Both the position numbers and the translations under genes were made by a program. DNA of 64,000 nt from Prorocentrum cordatum. Lineage: Eukaryota > Sar > Dinophyceae > Prorocentrales > Prorocentraceae. The stretch spans positions 427,508-491,507 of the forward strand of contig CAUYUJ010014593.1 in assembly GCA_963575745.1 (NCBI GenBank), in the 5' to 3' direction. Under the pieces are notes generated by a model. That model did not search any database. It was not told the DNA's origin and saw only the letters and a list, made by a program, of their open reading frames with translations. This document shows, one piece after another, positions 42,313 through 53,129 of this stretch. Numbering within the stretch: position 1 is the stretch's first letter; every line of letters begins with the position of its first letter.

Positions 42313-43225
42313 GGGAGGGGCTGGGAGGGGGGCTCGCTCGCTCAATTCCGGTATCGGACAGCTCCGCACTCGTCCGACTGTAGCAATATTCTTCCCACCA
42401 ACTGTAATACGAGTGCGCAGAAAAAGAAACGAGGAGGAGACATGGCCTAGCCCAGCACGGAGATCCAGTGTCATCACGAGCAAGGGCCTGCTCCCGAGCT
42501 GCCACCCAGGGCTTGGCTCCTGGAAGCATGCAGCGAGGGGGGGGGGGGCGAGGACCCGGGCGCGGCGGCGCGCCTCTCGCCGAACAGCAGTCTCCGTCCT
42601 GTCGGCTGCGGTCTTGGCCTGCTGGCAGGTGACGAGGGGGGAGTGGGCGGGAGGGAGGAGGGGGCGTGGGCGGGGGAGGGGAAGGGAGGGGGCGTGGGCG
42701 GGGGAGGGGATGGAGGGGAAAGGGACGGTGGGGGAAGGGGGCGGGAGGTGAAGGGGGCGGGAGGGGGAGAGGGGGCGGGGTGGAGGAGGCGAAACGGGGG
42801 CCAACAGCGAGGACGCGGCCTGCTCCTCTGGGGAGCCTGGAAGCAGGTCGGCGACCTCCTCTGCAGCTGCTTCGGCCTCCTCGAAACGAAAGGGAGGCGG
42901 CGGCACATGAGGGGGAGTCATGGTCCCCCTCGTTCTCCTCAGACTCCGCATCGGAGCCGAGAAGACGCGAAGCCTCGGGATCGACCTGCCTTCGACCCGC
43001 GGGCCAAAAGCCAGCAAAGTCGTGAGCAGGGGGTCGAGTGCTCCGATGCCTGTCTGTCGAGTTTCGCGCAAAGAGAACCTGGAGAGATCCAAGAGTTTCT
43101 ACTAAGTCGGGTGGGTACTCCAGCTCCGAGCAGTCCGAAGAGGGGGGAGGGAGGAGGGAGGGCGAGGATGCGGGGGGAGGAGGGGAGGGGAGGAGGAGGG
43201 GGAAGGGGGGAGAGGGAAGGGGGTC
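42313..43225. other. unassigned, G-rich
   Basis: GGGGGAGGGG-type stretches at 42640-42790 and 43140-43220. Opposing long frames are due to composition. Confidence 0.45.
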
Positions 43226-43630
43226 AAGCTGGGTGCGCTCTCGCCACATGTGACATCCAATCTGACGCCCATGCCTCCTCATTGCGCTGATGTGTTCTCT
43301 ATCCGCGGGCGCGTGTCATAGCTGACCTGGAGCTTTGAACAGTGGAGTTATGCGTCATCGGAAAATGGGAGCTGCGTACATCGGAGGAGGAGGAGGAGGA
43401 GAAGGAGGAGGAGGAGGAGGAGGAGGAGGAGGAGGGGGAGGAGCAGGAGGAGAAGGAGGAGGAGGAGGAGGAGGAGGAGGAGGAGTAACAGGAGAGGAGG
43501 AGGAGGAGCAGGAGGAGTGGGAGGAGGAGGATGAGGAGACTGAGGAGGAGGAGGAGGAGGAGGAGGAGGAGGAGGAGGAGGGGGAACGGGAGGAAAAGGT
43601 GGAGGGTGAGGGAGGACGGAGACCAGAACG

Positions 43631-43664
<34 letters not shown>

Positions 43665-43936
43665 AAACGGAGTGGGGGGAGCATGAGGGCCAGGAGAAAA
43701 CGGGGGGGGGGAATTGAGGGGGGCGACTGCAATGAACAGAGACTCGGATCAAGAGAAGCCTCTTGAAACACCAAAGCACCGGGATTATAAACTACACATC
43801 GGGAAACAGCCATGTTTGAAATCCGGGGGGTGAAAAACAGTGCGCGGAGAGGGCGGAACATCTTCCGTCCCGAGTCAGGGGGGGGAGGAGAGTCGTATTT
43901 CTAATGTGTAGTTGTAGAGGTATAAATGGAGGGGGG
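43226..43936 (+). repeat. Q-family dispersed repeat, copy 2
   Basis: Same landmarks as 21829-22452: CTCATTGCGCTGATG, CCGCGGGCGCGTGTCATAG, ACCTGG, an expanded (GGA)n tract (43382-43590), GAGGGTGAGGGAGGACGG, CGAACAGCAGCAGCAG, GACTCGGATC, TTTGAAATCCGG, GCGGAGAGGGC, GGAGAGTCGTATTTC and TAATGTGTAGTTGTAGAGG. Confidence 0.75.
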
Positions 43937-45297
43937 GCAGGAGGAAGGCGAAGGGTAAAGAGGGGGAAGAAGACGTGGAAGGGGTGAAGGAGGGCGGCGG
44001 TGGGTGGGTGGGCGGACGTTGGCGGGGGAGGTTGGAGGGGGATGAGGGGAGAAGGGAAGGGAGGAGAGGACGGAAGGAGGAGGGAGGGAGGCGTGAGGAG
44101 GGGGGATGGGCGAGGGAGGAGGAATGGAATGGAATGGAATGGAATGGAATGGCTCGTGGTCGCTAGGGCGGTGAAGCCACCGCAGACTGACAACAGTGAG
44201 CAGTCCGAGTCGCCTCGTGCGCGACCAGTGGTCCGCCGCGTGAGACGGCCACGAGGTGGAGCGCCTGTCAGAAAAAGCGTTGCAGACTCCTCGTTCGTCA
44301 GTGATCGCCAGGGGTCTCCCCCACGGGTGGGGGGACAGCGGGGGGCGAACTTCGCCTCGTGGACGCTCAGAGGTCTCACCATGCAGGTCCACGGGTCTCG
44401 CACCTTTCCAGGCTCCACTCGACGCTGTGGCAGGAAGTATTGGGTTGGCGTGGGAGTCGTGTGAGGAAAGGGGACTTGGGACGGGAGGGTGTATCGCAAG
44501 CAGACCATTGTTGCCGAGGTGTCGCTCGCTCGCGCTACGCGTCGCTCTGCCCCATTATGCCTCTCTTCCTCCTCCCCCCCTGCCTCTCCTCTCCCCTCCC
44601 CTTTTTCCTCCTCGCCCTCCCCTTCCCCCTCCTCCCCCTCCTGGAAACAAGCGGTTGCATTTGAACGACGGTTCGCTCCTCACCTACAGTCTCTAGACCA
44701 GCATCAATCCCACCAGGTGGGATGGCAAGCGTGTGAAACGAGAAGGTCTTATGCAGGCTCCGACTCCGGCTCTCATTTTTTTCCGACTCTTGGTCCCATC
44801 CCATCCCATCCCTCCGACTCCGGCACCCACTCCGTTGGGCCGCGTGCCTTCGTCCAGCAAATGCAGCAACCGGGCCCCGCCCCACCCGCGCCGCCCCTAC
44901 GGGGCCCGCTGGCCGACCAGTCGGCAGATTCGGCGCGCTCCGCCTCCTACCCCTCCCCGCCCACCCTCCCGCGCAACACTCCACCGAGCGCATTCCACCA
45001 CCCGCGCTGTGCCTTTTCGCGAAAGGTCCTAGAAACATAAACGTCTGCCTCGATGTAGTGGATCTCAGACCCCTCTGGGCGAATCCAGGCCATCTGCGAG
45101 TGGTTAACTACTCTGCGAGTAGCGCAACGCGCTTGTCTAACACTCCTCCTCCTCCCCCTGCACCTCCCCTTCCTCCGCCGCCGCCGCCCGAGAGGCGCGG
45201 GCCCCCCCGCCGCGCGGCGCGCGCGCGCCACCCGCCATGGAGGCCCCCGTGGCGGCCTGCGCAGGATCCGCGCGCGTGGGCCGCAGATCCCTCGCGG
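43937..45297. other. unassigned; (GGAAT)5 at 44131-44155
   Basis: G-rich to 44120, a short (GGAAT)n run, then mixed sequence. No gene recognised. Confidence 0.45.
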
Positions 45298-45484
<187 letters not shown>

Positions 45485-46265
45485 AGCGATGGACCGCGTT
45501 TGCACCTCCCGCGCTCGCTCGCCCCGTGGAAAGCGTCCAGAACATGACTCTGCCCGTGGTGTGCGCGCGTGCCCCGCTTGAAGGCTCGCCGGCCGTCCCG
45601 CGGCCTGCCTTCCTTTCGCCCCTCGCCAGGGCCTGCGCCCTTGGCGCCCCAATGCGCAACGGACGCGTCCCGCCGTTGACCGGACCGCTGGTCGGACCCA
45701 GCTCGCCGCAGACTGGACGTGCGCCTGCCCCCGCGGCTTCCTCTCCAGTGCGCTCCTGGCGGCCCACTCGGGCCCGCACGCGGGTTGGCCCTCGCATCCT
45801 CAGGCTCCCAAGGCCCCAGGACTGCCGGCGATGTTTTCACAGCGCGGGGGGGGGGGGTCCGGGCCTCGGCCCGCGCGCGACGATCGCGCCGGCGAGGGCA
45901 TCTCAGGCAGAGCACCGCATTGCCTCGCGGCGTGGCCCACGCAGCTGCGAGCAAGGAGCGCGTTCGGACTGCGTGTTGCCTGAGGGTCCCTCGGGGCAGG
46001 ACAAATGGCTGAAATCATGGATCCCCCTTTCCGTTGTTGAGTGTAATCTATAGATCTAGATACATAGATATAGATATAGAGATACATAGATTTAAAAATA
46101 TGGAAGCCGTCAAAAGGTGCAAGTTTAATACGTGATGTGTGTATCAGTCTCCTATGTTGGGGGATCTCGGATCTCCAGCCTCCCCGGAGGGCCTGCGGGC
46201 CAGCGCGCCGAAGCGGCGCGGAGAGGGCCGCTCCTGGGGGGGCGCTCTGGAGTGACATGTGGCCT
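45485..46265. other. unassigned; (GATATA)-like run at 46045-46090
   Basis: No gene recognised. The short AT-rich run is unlike its GC-rich surroundings. Confidence 0.45.
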
Positions 46266-46462
46266 CCTCCTCCTCCGCCTCCACCTCCTCCTCCTCCTCC
46301 TCGTCCTCCTCCCTCCTTCCTCCACCTCCTCCTCCTCCTCCTCCTCCGCCTCCACCTCCTCCTCCTCCTCCGCCTCCACCTCCTCCTCCTCCTCCTCCTC
46401 CTCCTCCTCCTCCTCCTCCACCTCCACCTCCTCCTCCTCCTCCTCCTGCTCCTCCTCCTCTC
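46266..46462 (+). repeat. (CTC)n microsatellite
   Basis: About 195 bp of CTC with CACCTC and CGCCTC interruptions. Confidence 0.95.
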
Positions 46463-47149
46463 CTCCGATGTGGAAGTCTCGTGCGACCATCTTGGGCGCA
46501 CCTGGGACCGTCCAGGGTCCCAATCTAAGGCCTTTGGGGCCTCTCTTGGCGCCCGCTGGGGGCCGTCTTTGCAAGCTCTTGGCGGCAGGGGGCCTCGGAG
46601 GTTTTCTGTCGTGACGATTGGGAGGCGAGCGAGCGTACGAACATCATGTCAAGGCACATGGGATTTGTTTTCCGTGATCACGGGGCGCTTGGAGGGCGTT
46701 TTGGGTTTCCGAGGTCCGTTTCGGGAGCCTCTGGAGCGATCCTGGGTCATACGGTAACGTCTTGAACGCTCCTGGAAGTAACTGGAGCCAGATCAGGCCG
46801 TGTGCAGAAAGGGGGAAGTCTGGGGAACCGCGGGCCAGAGGTGGCGTTCGTCCGCCACCCCCACGTCAAACGCGCTTTGGGTGGCGACATGGGGGAAAAA
46901 CATTATACGCCGGGGGACCCCCAAAGTGTCGGCGAGAACACAGACTTCACACGCTCATCACTGTCCTTTCCCTTCCCCTCCTTCCTCATCTGCCTCGTCC
47001 TCCTCCTTTCCACATGAGTGTGCGCAGCACGGGAATGACGTGCCATAGTTCTGGAGGTGTCGAGGTCCAGATTCCTATAACCCCCTCCGTGTCCAGAACA
47101 CCTATGCTCAAGCATCGCTTTCTTCTTTCATCACAGTTGGCGATGCGCG
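46463..47149. other. unassigned; CTCTTGG-type degenerate repeat at 46500-46760
   Basis: CTCTTGG, GGGGCCTC and GGGGGCCGTC variants resemble 55745-55910, 60005-60110 and 61575-61715. 46760-47149 lies just upstream of the DIRS-like element and may include its 5' end, but no boundary repeat was found. Confidence 0.4.
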
Positions 47150-48967
47150 CCGCGCTGGCGCTGCTGCTGGTTTTGGGCAGCTGGGTCAGCGGGCCCGCGA
47201 AGAAGAATCTCAGCGCGCAGAGCTGGGCGCTGCGGCCGGCCGCCTCGAGGAGGCCGTCGCCGACCTTGGGCGCGCGGAGCCGCCCGCGTGCTCGGAGGAG
47301 GCGCGCCTGTGCTCACCCTGCCCAGCCGAGGAGGCCGAGGGCCTGAGCTGGGGCGGGGTCGTGGGCGGCCACCTGCTGTCGGCGCTCATCGGGCCGGCCG
47401 CGGCGGCTGCTGCCAGGAGGCGCGATGGCGCGCGCGCGGAGGCTCCCCGTGGGGAGGTTCCTGGGGCTCGACGGGCCGCCATGCACGGCCGAGGAGTTTT
47501 CGCTTGAGCTGGTTCCTCGAAGGTCTGTTGGCTTGCGCTACGCCGACGTGGGGGAGCTGCTCTTCCACGAGCGGGTGTTGCTGGGCCCTGTCGGTGCCAG
47601 CGGCGCTGGGCGTACGAGCATCTGGAGGAGCATGACGCCAGATCTCATGGTCTACGAGGAGCAGTGCAGTGAGGGCAACATGGACGTCGAGCAGTTCGTG
47701 GCGCTCAACGCGCAGTCAGAGATCCCTCGCACGTTGCGGGGCTACTTCTACCAGTTTCGGCCAGACGACTACCCTACCACGCAGATGCTGCGTCGGGAGT
47801 TGGCGAGCTGCCTGGCGACCTGCGCGGAGCTGGGCTTCGAGGCCCCCCCAGGTGCCGATGCTGCTGTCCGCCGGGGGGGCGGTGGTGCCGAGCAGGAGGC
47901 TGCCGCTGAAGGCAGGAGCAGCCGAAGGCGCCGCTCCTGCGCCCCTGGCGGATGGCGCCGATGGCACGGCGACGCCACCTCTGCAGCCGCCCGAGGGCTT
48001 CAGCTGGATGATCGCCGAGAGCGGCGCTGCGGCTGGCCGCATCGGGGATCGCATTGACGCGAAGCAGGGCGACATCACGTTGTCCCAAGTGGTCGGCTTC
48101 GCGCAGGACAGGAGTGGCCTCGCGAAGATCGTGCTGGTCAAGAAGTCGGATATCCCCGTTTTCAGGCGCCGAGCGATGGATACCATCAGGGCCGAGTTGA
48201 GGTGGCATGATGCTGCTGGGCTCGGCGGCGCCATCGAGGACGTCGGCGAGGGCGTGACGGCTGAGGAGGCCCCATGGCCCAAGGAGCTAGGAGGCGCCTT
48301 GCGCGACAGTGGCGACGCTCGTAGCCGCACGCTGTGGGTCGGCTACGACGAGTTCGCGCGGCGCCACAAGGGCTTCAGGCAGTTCGCGGCCGAGATGAGC
48401 CAGGGGCCGCTGGATTGCCGCGACATCGAGCGGCCTGGCTGTCTCCCCCACCTCCTGGTCTATGCCGAGCGGAGGCATGGGGGCCTTGAGAAGTGGCTGG
48501 TGGACTTCCGACGAGAGAACAACATCTCGAGGACGGATAGGGTGGCTCACGAGCCCCAAGCAATCGTGAAGTCACTCCATCTGTTCGCGACTCACGATCA
48601 GAGAAACCTGCCGCCCCTTGCTGGCGCCGAGCGGCTTGGTCGGCGGCTGGCAGCTATCGTCGGCGCCTACAGCGGCCAGACGGCGCCGAACTGGAAGCTC
48701 GCGAACGTGTATGGGGGCGTCGCGAGGGGCTTGGAGGCCGTCGACCCAGGTCTGAGCCCCTGGGGCGCCCGACGCTACAAGGACGAGCACGACCGCTACA
48801 CCACGCGTGCCAGGGCGCTCGGAGGGCTTCCGACTGTCGAGGAGGTCGCCGAGGATGGAAATGGCGACGCTGGCGGTGGCCGCGGGCGCGGTCGCGGACG
48901 AGGACGAGGAGACGGACGCGGGGCGGCTCGAGGAGGTCGTGGCGCGCCCGCGGAGGAGCCGCGATGA
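47150..48967 (+). pseudogene. Gag-like ORF of the DIRS-like element
   Basis: Likely the structural protein that packages the element RNA. The readable protein starts in frame 3 (AELGAAAGRLEEAVADLG, a short coiled-coil-like helix, and EGLSWGGVVGGHLLSALIG, about 47217-47400). It moves to frame 1 by about 47440 (VGRFLGLDGPPC, LRYADVGELLFHERVLLG, DLMVYEEQ) and then to frame 2 near 47860. From there about 365 codons are intact: FSWMIAESG, GDITLSQVVGFAQDRSG, LPHLLVYAERRHGGLEKWL, NISRTDRVAHEPQ and a Gly-Arg-rich tail (about 48870-48950), a possible nucleic-acid-binding end. It stops at TGA 48965-48967. Two frameshifts break it. The Gag role is inferred from position and family resemblance. No zinc knuckle is visible. 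Confidence 0.6.
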
Positions 48968-49690
48968 TGGAGGAGGCTTGCGGCGACTTCGCCCCCGGCC
49001 GCGTCGCCCTGAGCGTGGGGGGCGGGCCGTGCCAGGTGGCCGAGGGTCGGCGGCGTCTCTTTCCGCTGCCGGCTGTGCGCGTTGATCCAACGTCAGGGTC
49101 GGTCGGTCCAAGAAGCAGCAGCGACGGGACCGCGCGCGCGAGGTACTTCCCACGCTTGTGACAGGGGCTATCGATGCATTGAATTGGTCGAGTGGCCACC
49201 GCATCTCTGAGCCGAAGGACCGCTCGATGGGGCCTCGACCTGACCTCGGAGATGGCGGGCTCTACTGCGCGCCACTTGGAAGGGCTGGCAGCGCTCCGCC
49301 AGCCCAGTGGCGACAAGGCTAAGCACTTGACATCGGAGGCGGCCCTTTGCGAGTTGCTCCGAGGGCGGGGAGGCGGCTGCGCCGACGCCAGCTCCGTCTC
49401 AACTACCTAGGTCCCTTTCAATCTTGACCTGGCGTCGCTTCCCTCGAGCACTGTTGATTGAAAGCAGATCGGGTAGCTCGTCGGCGCTCGAGGTCGGTAT
49501 TTCTCGGAGGGGGTCGGGGGGCGAATGCGCTTACCAGTGGTACAGGAATTGGCTGAGTCTGTTTTGCATGACTGTCCTTGTTATGTGGATCCTGTCCCGA
49601 CCAGGAATCGCAGAAAGTAAATGTAGTTTCTCAAAGATCTACGCGGTAGAGGCTTGGTGAGGTGTTCGTCATCTTGTATCGAGCGTTTGT
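48964..49690 (+). pseudogene. N-terminal part of pol, before the RT domain
   Basis: The ATG at 48964 overlaps the Gag-like stop as ATGA, a start-stop overlap that could allow reinitiation. Readable pieces lie in several frames: EACGDFAPGRVALSVGGG (frame 1), TGAIDALNWSSGHRISEPKD (about 49160-49220), LTSEAALCELLRGRGG (about 49330-49380), then LPVVQELAESVLHDCPCYVD (about 49530-49590) and FLKDLRGRGLVRC (about 49630-49668). The last two resemble the linker that precedes RT in these elements. Stops such as the TAA near 49618 break it. Function of this region is unknown. Confidence 0.45.
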
Positions 49691-50880
49691 GTTGACGGTT
49701 CGGCGTTAAGGCACCCATTAAGGGAACTCTCCAGGGCCTCCTATTCTTGGATCTTCTTGGGGCCCAACTGTGATGAGCGTGTTGCAACCGCTCGCGGCGC
49801 GGTTTTTGACGCCCCCCCCCCAGACCTCCCAGGCAGCGGAACAGCGGGCTATGGCCCTCCCCCCCATATTTCAGACCTACGGGGGGACTAGGTTCGGGGA
49901 CAGCATGACGGTAATCTAGATGTACTCCTCGCCGGTTGCGAACCAATGCTCGAGGAAGCACCGCCGCGCATGTTTGCGGCGCGGAACTCTGCGCGAGAAG
50001 GCTGACCACCAGCCGCAGTTTCGTCGTGCGCCCGCCCACCGCGCGATGACAACGATTGACAAGCTCCAACTGGGGGAGAAAGAGCTGCTCTGGGACATCG
50101 GCATGCAGACGCCCAAGCCAAGAGAGCTCTCCTAGACCACCCCCAACCCTCTGGCATGGAATCCCTGGAGGTCGAGTGCAATATTGATCAGCTTCAAGCC
50201 ATTGCCCGTCTTGCGGGCGAAGTTTTGGCCGTTCTCCCGCAATATAGAGGTGATCGGAGTTTGAGTGCCGGTCTTAGGGCCAAGTTTTTGAAATTTGGTG
50301 GGTGGCGCGCTTGGCAGGAGCTTGAGCATGGGCGCGCCAGGTGCCTCCGATGTTTAACCCATGCTGGGCTGTAAAGGTACGCGCAGGAATCTTAGACGAA
50401 CCCTGAATCTGACTCTAGGGCACACCCTGGCAGACTGCGCGGTGGTCCAGGGTTCCGATGGAAGATTTTTTTTTTTTTGTTTCCCCCCCCCCCTTTTTCT
50501 TCTTCTTCTTCTTCTTCCTCCTTCTTCATGCGCGGTCTGCGGAGCCTACGCGACCCGCAGATGCCGTCTTATGGGGAGAGAGTGCCGGCAGCGTCAGCTG
50601 GCCAGTGGCCCCCTCGGGTTGAGACGGATTCATGATGGCCAGTTTTTTCGGCATCAGTCGAATTCCGAGGTCACGGCGACTTCCAGACGCGGCGTCGCGA
50701 ATCTGCGCTACGCTGCCGCGCCCCGGCCCCCAGGCGAGGTTACGCTCCAACTTGCAGCGACTGGCCTTGTTCAGACTGAGTGCACGAGTGTTTTAAGCCT
50801 GCGTGCGCGGGCTAAGGAGGAGGCAGCTCGGGCTGCAGCCTCCGCTGGCGCATAAGGACGATGCGCGCGCGTTTCTACCC
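49691..50880. other. about 1.2 kb segment interrupting pol
   Basis: In related elements the linker motif seen at 49630 is followed closely by the first RT motif, which here begins only at 50917. The intervening DNA has a T run and C run (50467-50510), CTT repeats and no RT signal. It looks like a secondary insertion, or a diverged spacer. No clean terminal repeats were found. Confidence 0.35.
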
Positions 50881-52543
50881 CCAGGCCCCCCCCCAAAAAA
50901 AAAAAAAAAACGCGCGGGGCTGTTCTCTGTGAAGAAGTCAGGGCAGTCGAGAATTATGCTGGATGCACGGAGGGCGAACGCCAGATTTCGGACTCCACCA
51001 CATGTGAACCCCTTCACCGCCGAGGGCCTCGGCGACATCGAGGTCGTGGGCGACTCCCACGACGCCGCGCATTTTGCCGTCGGCATTGCGGACGTTGCCG
51101 ATGCCTTCCATCGCACGAAGATAGCCGACCACGTGTCTGAGCACTTCGGGCTTCCCTCCACAAGTGCTGGCGAGATGGGGCTCCACGAGCTGGGCGGCGT
51201 CAAGCTCGAGCCGTCGTGCGGGCTCGTGCCGCTGGCCACCGCGCCCCCCCGCCCCCCCCGCCCCCCATGGGCTTCACCTGGTCGGTGTTCTTCGCCCAGG
51301 ATACCGACGAGGAGGCCACAGCATCGGTCATCGATCGCCGTGGGCTCCTCGTTGACCACGGCAGGCCGCTGTTGCTGAGATGCCTGAGGGGCGGCTTGCA
51401 TCTCCGCCACTACGTCAACGTGGACAACGTCGGGGTCTTCGGCCGCAGTAGAGGCGCCGTGGAGGGGAACCATGGAGTAGCTGGTCGCGCCCTTCGAGGC
51501 GAGGGGCCTCAAGACGCACGAGCTGGAGATCTCGGAGGGAGAGGTCGAGGCGCTGGGCGTGACGCCGAACGCTGGCTGGCGGCATGCGCGGCTCAGCTGT
51601 CGGCGCTATGGCGGTTGCGGCAGGCGCTGCGCGGGCTGCTGTGGCGGCGGCTGGTCACAGGGCAGGCTTTGGAGATCACCGTCGGGCACTGCGCTTTCGC
51701 TGGACTCATTCGTCGGGAGAGCCTGTCCTGCTTCAGTGCCGTCTACAGCTACATCAGGAAGCACTATTACGACTCCTGCGTGCTCTGGCTCAGTGTGAAG
51801 CAGGAGCTGTCGTGCTTCCAGGGCCTGCTGGTGACGCTGGTTGCCTCCTGGGAGCTGCGCTGGGACGGCGCCGCCTGTGCCGCGGACGCCTGCGACGGGG
51901 GCTTCGGCGTCTGCCTGCGGGGGCTGGGCGGCGAGCGAACTTCTCGATGCGGCCGCGTTCGGGGGCGGGGCCGCTTCCGACGCCCAGGTCACGTCCAGGC
52001 GCGTGCGGCTGCGCTTCGGGAGGCGCTGCCTGCGGCCGACATGCAGGGGCTGGAGCAGCTGGGAGCGGTCGGGCCCAGGGGCTCGAGTCCGCCGCCGAGT
52101 TCCAGGAGGTCCGTGCCGAGGACCTGGCGGAGGATGCATGGCACGCGCGCGGTGGCTGGCCCTCCAGTCACAGTGAAAACGTTCTCCTGCTTGAAGCCCG
52201 TGCTCTTCTCATGGGGGTCGATCGTGTCCTTCTCATTCGCCCGGGGCGAAATATGGGGTAGTTTCTGTTCTGTGATGATATAGCGCTTGTTCTGCGCTGC
52301 GATATGTATCGTACGAGAAGCTACAGGCTCCTTTTGATTATCAGAAAGCTCGCTTGCCTCAGCCCTGCCAGGAACGTGCGTTTTTCGGTTAGGTGGATCC
52401 CGTCGGAGCTCAACCCTGCGGACTGGCCTTCCCGTCTTTTCTGCGCCGAGAAGCCTTCGGGCCTGGCCCGAGGCCCAGGTCGAGCCCAGGCGAGGTTGTT
52501 TTTGAGGGGGCCTCTCGTGGGCCTGACCCTCCTAGTTGTTTAA
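50881..52543 (+). pseudogene. reverse transcriptase plus RNase H of the DIRS-like element
   Basis: It would copy the element RNA to DNA and remove the RNA strand. Frame 1 gives AGLFSVKKSGQSRIMLDARR (50914-50973; the fingers motif) and motif A as VGIADVADAFHRT (Asp codons at 51091 and 51100). A C-run at 51244-51266 shifts to frame 3, where MGFTWSVFFAQ (51267, motif B) and YVNVDNVGVFG (Asp at 51423, motif C) follow. Motif C has VDN instead of the usual YxDD. Frame 1 carries LVAPFEARGLKTHELEISEG (51481). Frame 3 resumes with the RNase H start WELRWDGAACAADACDGGF (about 51850-51910). Frame 2 carries VLLLEARALLMGV (about 52181), a TAG at 52259-52261, CDDIALVLR and RWIPSELNPADWPSR (52391-52435), the RNase H end. 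At least three frame changes and one stop. Confidence 0.75.
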
Positions 52544-53129
52544 ATAGGTGATCTAAGAGAGGGGGGATCTCTGACCCCCCCTCAGAACTACGCACCCCAG
52601 GAACGAGTTCTAAAACTTTGTGATCTGATCAAGCTCGAACCCGACGGCTCCAGGAACGTGCAGGTTCTCCGGCTCGCTGAGATTTTTGAGCCTCCTCTGG
52701 CTCCCGCGGTTTGCCTGCGCCCCAGCAGTGGCAACAAGCATCGAGGACTTCTGCATTCAACCGTGGCCGTTTCGGACCCGAGCTTGTTTGAGTCTCGGAT
52801 TATGGGACAGTCGTGCGGCGGCTCGCGGGCGGGCGATCACTGCGGGAGCCGAGATGGCGAGCTAGCCGCCAGCGCCTCGCCGAGTCAGGGCGCTGCCGCG
52901 CGGGAGCGGCCCATCCTCCGCCTCGCGGGCCTCCTCGCAGCCGGCGGCCAAGCGGGTTCGGACGTTGACTCCAGCCTGTGCCAGGCGGCAGCTTGGCGAC
53001 CCGCGATCTGGCGAAGGACCGCGGGGGGCGGGGCGTGCTGCTCAGGCCTGGCCTCGCGAGGCCCGAGCTCAAGTCGCTGGCCGAGCAGGCGGCGGTCTCG
53101 CGCGGCATCTTATAGCGCGCCATTGGCGG
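52544..53129 (+). other. spacer between RNase H and recombinase
   Basis: GC-rich, with a palindromic GGGGGGATCTCTGACCCCCC at 52561-52580. It may encode the linker to the recombinase, in a frame I cannot settle. Confidence 0.4.

Noticed and set aside
44131-44155. (GGAAT)5, reminiscent of GGAAT-type centromeric satellites
   Set aside because: Only five units with no larger array, so no centromere inference is justified.
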